From Pseudomonas fluorescens (lineage in GTDB: Bacteria; Pseudomonadota; Gammaproteobacteria; Pseudomonadales; Pseudomonadaceae): a DNA stretch of 64,000 nt. The position numbers and the translations under genes are program-made. The stretch is from the NCBI RefSeq assembly GCF_001708445.1, contig NZ_CP015637.1:5147001-5211000 (forward strand), read 5' to 3'. Every line of letters begins with the position of its first letter. The stretch's first letter is position 1. Of the stretch, positions 49,707 to 58,572 are shown one piece after another. The notes under the pieces were generated by a model, which saw nothing but the letters and a program-made list of their open reading frames with translations, ran no database searches and had not been told where the DNA came from.

Positions 49707-51416
49707 ATGCGTATCGATCCTCGCCCATTACCCGCCGTCATGCCCTTCCTGGGTGAACTGCCACCGCTGTTGACCCGCCTCTATGCCGCACGCGGGGTGC
49801 AGTCCGAGGCGGAGCTGGATAAAAGCCTGGCGCGGTTGATTCCCTTCCAGCAGCTCAAGGGCATCGACGCGGCGGTAGACCTGTTGGTGACTGCATTGCA
49901 GCAACGCCAGCGCATCCTGATCGTCGGCGACTTCGACGCCGATGGCGCCACCGCCAGCACGGTGGGCACCTTGGGCCTGCGGCTGCTGGGTGCGGCCCAT
50001 GTCGATTACCTGGTGCCCAACCGTTTCGAATACGGCTATGGCCTGACCCCGGAAATTGTCGCCGTCGCCCTGCAGCGCGAGCCGCAGTTGTTGATCACGG
50101 TGGACAACGGCATCTCCAGTGTCGAGGGCGTGGCGGCGGCGAAAGCGGCGGGGCTCAAGGTGCTGGTCACCGACCACCACTTACCGGGGGATGAATTGCC
50201 GGCGGCGGACGCCATCGTCAACCCGAACCAGCCAGGCTGTGAGTTCCCCAGCAAGGCATTGGCCGGCGTAGGCGTGATCTTCTACGTGCTGATGGCCCTG
50301 CGTGCACGCTTGCGCAGTTTGGGCTGGTACGAGAACAAAGCGCAGCCGAACATTGGGGAGTTGCTCGACCTGGTCGCCCTGGGCAGCGTCGCTGACGTTG
50401 TACCGCTGGACGCCAACAACCGCATCCTGGTCCATCAGGGCCTGGAACGTATTCGCGCTGGTCGTGCGCGGCCAGGGATCAAGGCGATTCTCGAGGTCGC
50501 CAAGCGCGATGCGGCGCGCATCACGTCCACCGACCTGGGTTTTATCCTCGGCCCCCGGTTGAACGCTGCCGGGCGCCTGGATGATATGAGCCTGGGTATC
50601 GAATGCCTGCTGACCAGCGATTTTGCTGCGGCTCGGGAAATGGCTGCGCAATTGGACGGTATGAACCAGGACCGCAAATCCATCGAGCAAGGCATGCAGC
50701 GCGAGGCCCTGGCCCAGCTCAAGGACTTGCCGGTGGACTCGATGCCCTATGGCTTGTGCCTGTTCGATCCGGAGTGGCATCAAGGGGTGATCGGCATTCT
50801 GGCGTCGCGCATGAAAGAGCGTTATTTCCGCCCGACCATTGCCTTCGCCGACGCCGGTGATGGCCTGCTCAAGGGCTCGGGGCGCTCTGTGCCGGGCTTC
50901 CACATCCGTGATGCCCTGGCGGTAGTCGCCAGCCAGCATCCGAACCTGATCGCCAAGTACGGCGGCCATGCCATGGCGGCGGGGCTGACGCTGCCCGAGG
51001 CGAATTTTCCCCTGTTTGCCGAAGCCTTTGACGCTGAAGTACGTCGGCAATTGCGCGAGGAAGACCTCACCGGCCGGTTGCTGTCCGATGGCACCCTGGC
51101 GGTTGAGGAGTTTCACCTCGAACTGGCCCGCGCGCTGCGGCATGCCGGGCCGTGGGGGCAGCACTTTCCCGAGCCGTTGTTTCACGGCGTGTTCCAGTTG
51201 GTGGAGCAGCGAGTGGTGGGGGAGCGACACCTGAAAGTGGTGCTCAAGACCGAATGCGGGTCGGTGAAGCTTGATGGCATTGCGTTTGGAGTGGACCGCG
51301 AAGTGTGGCCGAACCCGACGGTGCGTTGGGTGGAGTTGGCCTACAAGCTGGACGTGAACGAGTTTCGGGGGAATGAAACCGTGCAACTGATGATTGCCCA
51401 CATCGAGCCGCGCTAG
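49707..51416 (+). CDS. recJ: Single-stranded-DNA exonuclease RecJ
   Basis: A 569-residue DHH-family 5'-3' exonuclease for recombination and mismatch repair. The DHH-domain motifs are GDFDADGATASTVGTLGL (motif I), LITVDNGISSVEG, VTDHHLPGDELP (DHH, motif III), and the DHHA1 half has GHAMAAGLTLPEANFPLFA. The length matches other Pseudomonas RecJ proteins. Start ATG 49707 gives the family N-terminus MRIDPRPLP; the frame is open 30 bases upstream. Confidence 0.96.
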   Translation: MRIDPRPLPAVMPFLGELPPLLTRLYAARGVQSEAELDKSLARLIPFQQLKGIDAAVDLLVTALQQRQRILIVGDFDADGATASTVGTLGLRLLGAAHVDYLVPNRFEYGYGLTPEIVAVALQREPQLLITVDNGISSVEGVAAAKAAGLKVLVTDHHLPGDELPAADAIVNPNQPGCEFPSKALAGVGVIFYVLMALRARLRSLGWYENKAQPNIGELLDLVALGSVADVVPLDANNRILVHQGLERIRAGRARPGIKAILEVAKRDAARITSTDLGFILGPRLNAAGRLDDMSLGIECLLTSDFAAAREMAAQLDGMNQDRKSIEQGMQREALAQLKDLPVDSMPYGLCLFDPEWHQGVIGILASRMKERYFRPTIAFADAGDGLLKGSGRSVPGFHIRDALAVVASQHPNLIAKYGGHAMAAGLTLPEANFPLFAEAFDAEVRRQLREEDLTGRLLSDGTLAVEEFHLELARALRHAGPWGQHFPEPLFHGVFQLVEQRVVGERHLKVVLKTECGSVKLDGIAFGVDREVWPNPTVRWVELAYKLDVNEFRGNETVQLMIAHIEPR

Positions 51417-51437
51417 ATTTTACTAACACCGCAAAAC

Positions 51438-51533
51438 AACTGTGGGAGGGGGCTGCACCCCGATAGCGGTAGGTCAGTCACAGCATTATTGACTGACACT
51501 CAGCTATCGGGGGCAAGCCCCCTCCCACAGTTT
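51438..51533. repeat. REPIN, GTGGGAGGGGGC type, between recJ and virJ
   Basis: ACTGTGGGAGGGGGCTGCACCCCGAT and the reverse ATCGGGGGCAAGCCCCCTCCC...CACAGT, with the GTCAGTCACAG...GACTGACAC middle. The left loop has lost part of TTGCC. Confidence 0.9.
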
Positions 51534-51553
51534 GATTTGTGTAAGGCTCGGGT

Positions 51554-52834
51554 TTATTCGGCCTTGGCCTGGTGCTTGACGATGATATCCACCAAACGCT
51601 TGGCCAGCGCCGGGTAGTTTTCGTCGAAGTGATGCCCGCCTGGCAGCTTCACAGCCTCGCCCACGGCGGTCTTGTCGGTACAGCCGCTCTCGTCGACCTC
51701 TTCGGCACCGTAGATGCACACCACTTTATCAGCCGGCAGCTTGGCCATTTCCGGGCCGGTCGCGGCTTCCTTGCCGGCATTGCCCAGCCAGCCTTCTACT
51801 TCGATTTCAAAGCTGCCGGTGCGGGCGAACGCCAGCAGGATGATTGCGTCGACGCGCTGCTGTTCGTTTTCCGGCATGCGGTTGTAGATCGCTGGCAGGA
51901 CGTCGGCACCGAACGAATAACCGGTAAGCACGAAACGCTTGGTGCCCCACTTCTGCCGGTAGTGTTGCATCAGCTCGGTGAGGTCCTTGGCGCTTTGTTC
52001 CGGGGTCTTGTGCTGCCAGTAGTAGCGCAGGGTGTCGATGCCTACGACCGGATAGCCGATCTTGGCCATCTCGCCGGCCACGTCGCGGTCCAGGTCACGC
52101 CAGCCGCCATCGCCGGACAGGAACAGGGTCACGGTGTCCTTGGCCTGGCCTGCCGGCACTTCCACGACGGGAATCGCCAGGCCGCCGTTGTCCGAGCCCA
52201 CCAGTTGCTTGCGCAGTTCGTTGTTCAGCACTTGCGGGTAGTGAATGTCGTAGTCGCTGATGCTGGTGGTGGCGCGCGGTGTGTCGCGGACGAAACTGGC
52301 GCTTTCATCGTCGGGGTTGTCATTCCATGCGACCAGCCAGTTGCCATGGGCGGATGTTTTCGGCAGCGGGTCCTTGCAGCCTTCCTGCACCAGGGCGAAG
52401 CCGACGGAAATGGCATTGGCCTTGTCGTCGTTCTGTGTGGCCAGCCAGCGCCAGGCGAGGGCGGCGCCAGGGCCAATGCCGCTGACCAGCGTCGCCGGGC
52501 CATTGAGCTGGCCCAGGGCGCCTTGCAGTGCTTGTTCCTGCAGCTTGCAGTCGTCCTTGGGCAGGATCACCTGGACAATCTGTGCCTTGCCGCCCTGGCT
52601 CAGGGCTATCAGTTGGCTGTCGGTCAGGGTTTCGTCGGCCATCACGGCCACGGCGACCCGGGCTTTCGCCGTACCGGCCGGGGTCACGCGGGTCATCACC
52701 GAGCCGTCGGCCTGGGGCAGTTGTTCCAGGGTTGGCTGCGGGGCAGGGCGGTTCCAGTACCAATAGCCGCCACCCAGGACCAGGGCGAGCAGCACTACAA
52801 AGGCCAATACATACCGCCAGGAGCGTCGAATCAT
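51554..52834 (-). CDS. virJ: VirJ/AcvB-like periplasmic lipid hydrolase
   Basis: A 426-residue protein with a membrane anchor (YVLAFVVLLALVLGGGYWYW) and a C-terminal alpha/beta-hydrolase domain of VirJ type: LFLSGDGGWRDLDRDVAGEM (about 240-259), GYSFGADVLPAIYNRMP with the nucleophile Ser in G-x-S-x-G, and PGGHHFDENYPALA with the catalytic His. In P. aeruginosa the equivalent gene downstream of the alanyl-phosphatidylglycerol synthase encodes an alanyl-PG hydrolase. Here its ATG overlaps the stop codon of mprF by one base, giving a tightly coupled synthesis/removal pair. Confidence 0.88.
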   Translation of the reverse strand: MIRRSWRYVLAFVVLLALVLGGGYWYWNRPAPQPTLEQLPQADGSVMTRVTPAGTAKARVAVAVMADETLTDSQLIALSQGGKAQIVQVILPKDDCKLQEQALQGALGQLNGPATLVSGIGPGAALAWRWLATQNDDKANAISVGFALVQEGCKDPLPKTSAHGNWLVAWNDNPDDESASFVRDTPRATTSISDYDIHYPQVLNNELRKQLVGSDNGGLAIPVVEVPAGQAKDTVTLFLSGDGGWRDLDRDVAGEMAKIGYPVVGIDTLRYYWQHKTPEQSAKDLTELMQHYRQKWGTKRFVLTGYSFGADVLPAIYNRMPENEQQRVDAIILLAFARTGSFEIEVEGWLGNAGKEAATGPEMAKLPADKVVCIYGAEEVDESGCTDKTAVGEAVKLPGGHHFDENYPALAKRLVDIIVKHQAKAE

Positions 52835-55476
52835 CAGCGTTTCACCAATCCAGTCAAGCCGCCCGCGATCAGGGCGGCGGTATCGGCCAGTGCAACCAGC
52901 GGATCAAGTCCCGCGGGCACGGCCATGTAACGGGGTTCCCAGTCAGGCTGGAACTTGTCTTTGAAGCGGCGTAACCCTTGGAAGTTATACAGTTGCTCGC
53001 CACGACGGAACACCATTGAGCCCAAGCGTTGGGTCAGCGGCGCACCGCGTCGCGGTTGCAGGCCCGACAACGGCACCATGCCGAGGCTGAAGCGGGCATA
53101 GCCGTGGCTCTTATAGTGTTGAATCAGGCCGACCATCATGAACTCCATGGTCAGCTTTGGCGCGTCCGGGTGGGCGCGCATCAGGTCGAGACTGGCCAGG
53201 TCGTGGTTGTAGGTCTCGAGCAGGTTGGCAAAGGCTACCGGGTGCCCTTCGAAGCGAATGATCGCGATACGGAAGTGCTTGAGGTAGTCGTCGCTGAAGC
53301 GGCCCAGGGAAAAGCCTTTTTCCCGCACGTTTTTGCCGGTCAGCCAGGCGTCGGAAATGACCTTGAGTTCGTCCATCGGTGCGGTACCGGGTTCATGGAT
53401 TTCCAGGGACAGGCCGTCCCGGGTGCCACGGTTCCAGGTGTAGCGCAAATCCTTCATCTCTTTGCCCTTGGCTTCCAGGTCAAAGCGTTTCAGGTCGACC
53501 CGGGCTTCTTCGCCCAGCTTGATCGCGGTCAGGCCGATGTCCATGTAGTACGGCAGGTTCTCCGCCCGCACCTGATAGAACACCGGGCGCGCATGGTGGA
53601 TGTCGCACAGGTCACGGAACTGCCAGATCATCTCGGCGCGGGGTTGGGTCGGGCCGATCGGGTCGTACAGGGCCACCAGGCTGCGTCCGCGACGGGCATA
53701 CATCAGGAAGGCCTCGTCGTTGGGGTGGAACAGTAGCGCCTTGTCACCGGTCAGTGCCAGGCCACCGTCGGGCTGCGACGAGGCCATCAGGATTTTGGTG
53801 GCACGCTCCAACTCCTCCGCGGTCGGCAGGTGGATCACCGGGCGCGCCGTGCGCAGCAGCCAGGTCAGCGACACGATCACCAGCAGCACGGCGGCACCCA
53901 GAAGCGAGCGCAGGCCGCGTGGGGCGTTGGCATCCAGGGTGAACTGCCACCACAGTTGGTGGCTGTAAGGCACGTCTTGATAAGCGAACAGCAGCAGCCA
54001 GATCGACGCACCCAGCACGCACACGCTGGCCACCAGGTAGAGCGGCGAGAACGGTAGCTCGGTCAGGCGGCTGGCCCGGTAGAATGAGCGCCGGAAAATG
54101 GCCAGCAACACGGCGGTCATGGTCATCAGGCTGGCTTCTTCCCAGTCGAACCCCTTGAGCAGTGAAAGCAGGGCGCCGGTCAGCAACAGCACCATGGTCA
54201 GCATCCAGGCTGCGGACAAACGGCGGCGCAGGCCTTGGGCCAGCAACAGGCACAGCACGCCGATCAGGCTGGCACCGAAGTGCGAAGCGTCAATCAGGCG
54301 GTGGGGAATCAGGAAGCCGATGTTTTCCAGGCGCGAGTCGATTTCGGGCGTGGCGCCGGAAAACAGCAGGACCACGCCGGACAAAAAAACCAGTACGGCC
54401 AACACCGGCGCAGCCAGGCCCGAGGCCACTCGCAGGCTCTGTTGGGTCTGGAACAGGCGCTGTGCCTCGTTGACCAGCAGGAACACACAGGCGATCAGCA
54501 GCGGCAGCACCACGTAGATCATGCGGTACAGCAGCAGGGCGGCGGCCAAGGGGGCGGCCCCCAGTTTGTCGGCGAAGGCGGCCAGCAGGATGGCCTCGAA
54601 TACCCCCACGCCACCCGGCACATGGCTGAGCACGCCAGCGGCCAGGGCCAGCAGGTACACCAGCAGGAACGGGCCGAAGGGCGGCGCTTCCGGCAGCAGC
54701 ATATAAAGGACGGTGGCGGCGGCGGCGACGTCCAGCGCGGTGATGATCAGTTGCAGGAACGTCAGGCGTCGGCCGGGCAGGCGCAGCGTGCGGCGGCCCA
54801 CTTTGACCAGCAGGTTGTCCGGGTAGGGTTGCTCCGGCAGGCGACGGCGATAAATGCCGATGCACAGTGCGGCCGACAACAGCAGCACGGCACCGGCAAT
54901 AGCGCCGAGCAAACCTTGCGAAACATGCAGGGCGGTGGACGCAGCAGGCAAGTTGCTCAAAGTGGCCAATGCAGCCAGCGGCGGCAGGGCGCAGCCCAGG
55001 GCCAGGCTGGCGAACACGGTCATATGAGCGACTTCTGAAGCGCCGATACCGTGGCGTGCATATAAACGGTAGCGTACCGAACCGCCCGAGAGCATCGACA
55101 GGCCAATGGCATTACCGATCGCAAAGGCAGTGAAGCCGCCGAGGGCCAGGGTCTTGGCAGGTAGTTTTACGCCGGCATAGCGCGCGCCGGAAAACTCATA
55201 GCCCAACAGAATGATGAAACCGGCGACGGCGGCGGCGAATGCGCCGAGCAGTGAAGGCTTGGGCACTTCCAGGATCGAGTCGTGGAGGGCGTAGAGGTCC
55301 AGCTCCAGCAGCAGGTGGCGGCAGGCGACGAGGGCGATTGCAAACAGCAACAAGGTTACTGCCAGCCCGATGGGTTGGCGATATTTGCTCAACAGATCCA
55401 GCCAGCGCAAACGGGTGGGAGTGATCGGTTGTTCTGCTGTGACGGAGTCTTGTGGTTCAGACGAGTTGGCGCGCAT
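52834..55476 (-). CDS. mprF: Aminoacyl-phosphatidylglycerol synthase/flippase MprF
   Basis: An 880-residue membrane protein: 13-14 N-terminal membrane segments (flippase part, about 1-540; GYEFSGARYAGVKLPAKTL, HVPGGVGVFEAILLAAFADK) and a cytoplasmic DUF2156 transferase domain (about 560-870; FRDLCDIHHARPVFYQVRAE, MMVGLIQHYKSHGYARFSLG). It transfers an amino acid from aminoacyl-tRNA to phosphatidylglycerol and flips the product, giving resistance to cationic peptides. In P. aeruginosa the amino acid is alanine. ATG 55476 has GAGG six bases upstream; the TTG just before it is less likely. Confidence 0.95.
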   Translation of the reverse strand: MRANSSEPQDSVTAEQPITPTRLRWLDLLSKYRQPIGLAVTLLLFAIALVACRHLLLELDLYALHDSILEVPKPSLLGAFAAAVAGFIILLGYEFSGARYAGVKLPAKTLALGGFTAFAIGNAIGLSMLSGGSVRYRLYARHGIGASEVAHMTVFASLALGCALPPLAALATLSNLPAASTALHVSQGLLGAIAGAVLLLSAALCIGIYRRRLPEQPYPDNLLVKVGRRTLRLPGRRLTFLQLIITALDVAAAATVLYMLLPEAPPFGPFLLVYLLALAAGVLSHVPGGVGVFEAILLAAFADKLGAAPLAAALLLYRMIYVVLPLLIACVFLLVNEAQRLFQTQQSLRVASGLAAPVLAVLVFLSGVVLLFSGATPEIDSRLENIGFLIPHRLIDASHFGASLIGVLCLLLAQGLRRRLSAAWMLTMVLLLTGALLSLLKGFDWEEASLMTMTAVLLAIFRRSFYRASRLTELPFSPLYLVASVCVLGASIWLLLFAYQDVPYSHQLWWQFTLDANAPRGLRSLLGAAVLLVIVSLTWLLRTARPVIHLPTAEELERATKILMASSQPDGGLALTGDKALLFHPNDEAFLMYARRGRSLVALYDPIGPTQPRAEMIWQFRDLCDIHHARPVFYQVRAENLPYYMDIGLTAIKLGEEARVDLKRFDLEAKGKEMKDLRYTWNRGTRDGLSLEIHEPGTAPMDELKVISDAWLTGKNVREKGFSLGRFSDDYLKHFRIAIIRFEGHPVAFANLLETYNHDLASLDLMRAHPDAPKLTMEFMMVGLIQHYKSHGYARFSLGMVPLSGLQPRRGAPLTQRLGSMVFRRGEQLYNFQGLRRFKDKFQPDWEPRYMAVPAGLDPLVALADTAALIAGGLTGLVKR

Positions 55477-55704
55477 CAATCACCTCGTGGATTGTGCGCG
55501 ACAGGATGGAGGTATCCAGCCAAGTTACCAATCCCTATGGACAAAATAATTACAAATATTAACGCGTATCGCCGGGGGCGGCGACTGCGGCCATTGGTCG
55601 TAGAGGATTAAGCATAGTGTGCAATGGAATGGACTCTATAAACCCTATACGGTTTCATGAAAGATGCCATGCCATTGTTTCAGAAGAGCTTTTTCACCGG
55701 ATAC

Positions 55705-55736
55705 AAAAAAGGCCACTCTTTCGAGTAGCCTTCTTT
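55705..55736 (-). terminator. Terminator after initiator tRNA copy 1
   Basis: In transcript sense AAGGCTACTC-GAAA-GAGTGGCCTTTTTT: a GNRA-capped stem with a T-run, 7 bases after the tRNA 3' end. The same hairpin follows copy 2. Confidence 0.92.
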
Positions 55737-55742
55737 GATGTT

Positions 55743-55819
<77 letters not shown>

Positions 55820-55831
55820 TCTGTGGGCGGC

Positions 55832-55859
55832 ATTCTACAGTCCAGCGGCGAGGTGTCAA
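55832..55859 (-). promoter_or_regulatory. Sigma-70 promoter of initiator tRNA copy 1
   Basis: TTGACA (55859-55854), 16-base spacer, TAGAAT (55837-55832), then the GC-rich discriminator GCCGCCC. This near-consensus layout with a GC-rich discriminator is typical of stringently controlled tRNA promoters. Confidence 0.92.
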
Positions 55860-55988
55860 CCGTTAATGGGCCGATGGGTCAAATAAGTGTGAAATGAGGG
55901 GTAAAGGTCGACCGCGGAAGGTAAGTGCACGATGGGTAAAGATTTTTTTGTCTTACAATTTTCGTACAAGCACAAAACAGACGCGCAC

Positions 55989-56020
55989 AAAAAAGGCCAC
56001 TCTTTCGAGTAGCCTTTTTG
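55989..56020 (-). terminator. Terminator after initiator tRNA copy 2
   Basis: The stem AAAGGCTACTC-GAAA-GAGTGGCCTTTTTT, six bases after the tRNA. Essentially identical to the one after copy 1. Confidence 0.92.
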
Positions 56021-56025
56021 ATGTT

Positions 56026-56102
<77 letters not shown>

Positions 56103-56115
56103 TCTGTGTGTCGGC

Positions 56116-56143
56116 ATTCTACAGAGGAACGCGGGTGTGTCAA
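56116..56143 (-). promoter_or_regulatory. Sigma-70 promoter of initiator tRNA copy 2
   Basis: TTGACA (56143-56138), 16-base spacer, TAGAAT (56121-56116), then a GCCGACACAC discriminator. Same hexamers and spacing as copy 1, different spacer sequence. From 56144 to 56319 nothing further is seen. Confidence 0.92.
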
Positions 56144-56319
56144 CCTGTGAATTGAAGAAAAGCGCTTGTGGTTCAATTGCTTAGCTCTCCAAGCGCGTAG
56201 CTCGGTACGCTCGGGCCCAGTCTGGCTGAGGGTTTCAGCTCTATTGGGTGGACAATTTCGATTGAAAAAATAAATTCACCTTGGATTTTTCCTACCGCTC
56301 AGACGGAAGAATCAAACTA

Positions 56320-56335
56320 CTGGTGCTATATACAG
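56320..56335 (+). promoter_or_regulatory. LexA (SOS) box in front of dinB
   Basis: CTGGTGCTATATACAG fits CTG-N10-CAG with the TATATACAG half exact. It is 44 bp upstream of the dinB start, so the gene should be induced by DNA damage. Confidence 0.85.
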
Positions 56336-56378
56336 GGGTGAGTGCGATACTGGCCACCCGTTGAACTACACCCTTTAT

Positions 56379-57437
56379 ATGACGCAGCGCAAAATCATCC
56401 ACGTCGACTGTGATTGCTTCTACGCCGCCATCGAGATGCGCGATGACCCGAGCCTGGCGCAAAAGCCGCTGGCGGTAGGGGGCGCGGCCGATCGGCGTGG
56501 TGTGATTGCCACCTGCAACTACGAAGCGCGGGCCTATGGCGTGCGCTCGGCGATGTCCTCTCACCATGCCCTGAAGCTCTGCCCGGACCTGACCATCGTC
56601 AAGCCGCGCATGGATGCCTATAAAGAAGCGTCGAAGGAAATCCAGACGATCTTTCGCGACTACACCGACCTGATCGAACCGCTGTCGCTGGATGAAGCCT
56701 ACCTGGATGTCTCTGACAGCCCGCACTTTGGCGGCAGTGCCACGCGTATCGCCCAGGACATTCGCCGCAGGGTTTCCAACCAACTGCACATCACCGTGTC
56801 CGCCGGGGTGGCGCCGAATAAATTCCTGGCCAAGATCGCCAGCGACTGGAAGAAACCCAACGGCCTGTTCGTGATCACCCCCGACCAGGTCGAAGACTTT
56901 GTCTCCCAGTTGCGCGTGAGCAAGCTGCATGGCGTTGGCAAGGTGACGGCGGACAAGCTTGCGCGCCTGGGCATTGAAGACTGCTTGCAGTTGCGCGAGT
57001 GGAACAAGCTGGCACTGGTGCGCGAATTTGGCAGTTTTGGTGAACGGCTGTGGAGTCTGGCCCGTGGGATTGATGAGCGGGCGGTGCAGAATGACAGCCG
57101 CCGGCAATCGATCAGTGTGGAAAATACCTATGATGTTGACCTGCCAGATCTCTCAAGTTGCCTGGCGAAACTCCCCGAATTGATGGAAACCCTGGCCGGG
57201 CGCATGGCGCGCATCGACAGCAGTTACCGCGCGGGCAAGCCGTTCGTGAAGGTGAAGTTTCATGACTTTACCCAGACCACGCTGGAGCAGGCCGGGGCAG
57301 GGCGGGACCTGGAGAGTTATCAACAGCTGATGACCCAGGCATTCAATCGCGGTGGCAAACCGGTGCGGTTGCTGGGGGTTGGGGTGCGGTTGCTCGACCT
57401 GAGTGGTGGCAACGAACAGTTAGAGTTCTCTTGGTAG
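56379..57437 (+). CDS. dinB: DNA polymerase IV
   Basis: A 352-residue Y-family translesion polymerase. The catalytic carboxylates are in HVDCDCFYAAIEM (Asp 10) and SLDEAYLDVS (Asp-Glu, about 104). GVAPNKFLAKIASDWKKP and GVGKVTADKLARLGIEDC (helix-hairpin-helix) are family segments; the C-terminal little-finger domain ends LEFSW. It bypasses lesions in the SOS response, as the LexA box supports. The start is ATG 56379 (MTQRKIIH); the RBS is poor, and an in-frame TTG lies 18 bp upstream. The C-terminal beta-clamp motif is not obvious. Confidence 0.96.
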   Translation: MTQRKIIHVDCDCFYAAIEMRDDPSLAQKPLAVGGAADRRGVIATCNYEARAYGVRSAMSSHHALKLCPDLTIVKPRMDAYKEASKEIQTIFRDYTDLIEPLSLDEAYLDVSDSPHFGGSATRIAQDIRRRVSNQLHITVSAGVAPNKFLAKIASDWKKPNGLFVITPDQVEDFVSQLRVSKLHGVGKVTADKLARLGIEDCLQLREWNKLALVREFGSFGERLWSLARGIDERAVQNDSRRQSISVENTYDVDLPDLSSCLAKLPELMETLAGRMARIDSSYRAGKPFVKVKFHDFTQTTLEQAGAGRDLESYQQLMTQAFNRGGKPVRLLGVGVRLLDLSGGNEQLEFSW

Positions 57438-57451
57438 AAACCGGGAACAAA

Positions 57452-57574
57452 ATGTGGGAGGGGGCAAGCCCTAATGCTGTTCAGTCAAGCGTACATCGCC
57501 TTCTGTAGGAGCGAGCAAGCTCGCTCCTACAAAAAAGCCTTAACTGAATGGCATTCGGGCTTGCCCTCACCCAT
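57452..57574. repeat. REPIN interrupted by a second REP element (nested)
   Basis: The outer arms are ATGTGGGAGGGGGCAAGCCC at the left and GGGCTTGCCCTCACCCA at the right. Between them, 57473-57555 is an 83-bp element with its own inverted ends (AATGCTGTTCAG / CTGAATGGCATT) and a central GTAGGAGCGAGC-AAGCTCGCTCCTAC hairpin. The inner right half matches 21028-21073. Confidence 0.85.
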
Positions 57575-57598
57575 TTAGATCTAAGCGTTTCCGAAGTA

Positions 57599-58552
57599 TC
57601 AGCGTGCGCCGGGATCCGCCACCAAGCGCCCCGCATCCTTGGTCAGCGCTTGCAGGAATTCCTGCTGCAACTCCGGATCATTGCGGGTCAGTTCAATCAG
57701 GCTTTGTTCCAGCTCGCTGGCTTCTTCTTCCAGGCCCAGTTCCGACAGGCGCTTGACCCGATGCACCCATTGGCTGACTTCGTCATCTTCCAGGTCGTCG
57801 TAGATCAGGGCATGCGCTTCCAGCAGCTTGCCGCGCAGGGTGTTGCTGATCGCCAGGGTCGAGTCCGAATGCACGTCGTCCTGGCCATCTTCCACGCTGA
57901 TCTTCAAGGTCGTGATGCGGTTCAAGTCCTGCTCGGCGAACGGGCTGTCCAACAGGTTCAGGCGCAGCACGCCATTACGGTCGGTGGTCAGCTCATGCAC
58001 TTGCCGGCCGGCGGTGACCTGTACCGGACGCTCGCTCCAGGGCAGGCTCGAATATTCCACACGCTTGTCGCGCTGGACTTCATCAATACCCGCCAGGTTC
58101 TGTTGCGCACGGCCATGGGATTGCACGTTCATGAACGGGTTGAGCCCGTCCACGCCGTAGGTCAGCCAGTCATGGGTCATGCTGGTGGGCAAGTGCCCCA
58201 GGGCAAAGATATTCGCCACGTTCGCGCCCGCGCCCGCCACAAGGGCAACTGCTCCCAAGGGCATCTCATAGAGTTTGCGCCAGGGTTGGTAAGGGGTGTA
58301 GCGGTCGTAACGACGGGTGACTTCGAACTCGGTGACCTCGAAGGTCTTCTGCTCATGAATGCGAACCCGGCGTTGCGGCAGCTCCAGCACTTTGGGTTCG
58401 CCGACATCGATCTGCAGGCTGTGGTCGAGCAATTTCCGCTCGACCCGCTCCTCGTGCTCACTGCGTTGCGACATCTGGTTGGCGCAGCCGCTGACAAGCA
58501 GGGCACCGCACAAGGCGGCGCCCCCCAGGGCTCTGGTGTTTCGCTTGAACAT
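57599..58552 (-). CDS. Lipoprotein of unknown function
   Basis: 317 residues with a clear lipoprotein signal (lipobox LVSGC, Cys at about residue 23). The rest is soluble with one hydrophobic stretch (PLGAVALVAGAGANVANIFA, about 99-118). A beta-rich middle (RPVQVTAGRQVHELTTDRNG) is followed by a charged helical C-terminus (LSELGLEEEASELEQSLIEL). No family recognised. It lies just downstream of proS on the same strand (20 bp gap), so it may be cotranscribed. It has a probable outer-membrane location because Asn, not Asp, follows Ala at +2/+3; this is inference. Confidence 0.75.
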   Translation of the reverse strand: MFKRNTRALGGAALCGALLVSGCANQMSQRSEHEERVERKLLDHSLQIDVGEPKVLELPQRRVRIHEQKTFEVTEFEVTRRYDRYTPYQPWRKLYEMPLGAVALVAGAGANVANIFALGHLPTSMTHDWLTYGVDGLNPFMNVQSHGRAQQNLAGIDEVQRDKRVEYSSLPWSERPVQVTAGRQVHELTTDRNGVLRLNLLDSPFAEQDLNRITTLKISVEDGQDDVHSDSTLAISNTLRGKLLEAHALIYDDLEDDEVSQWVHRVKRLSELGLEEEASELEQSLIELTRNDPELQQEFLQALTKDAGRLVADPGAR

Positions 58553-58572
58553 GACTTCTCTTGATCTGGTTT

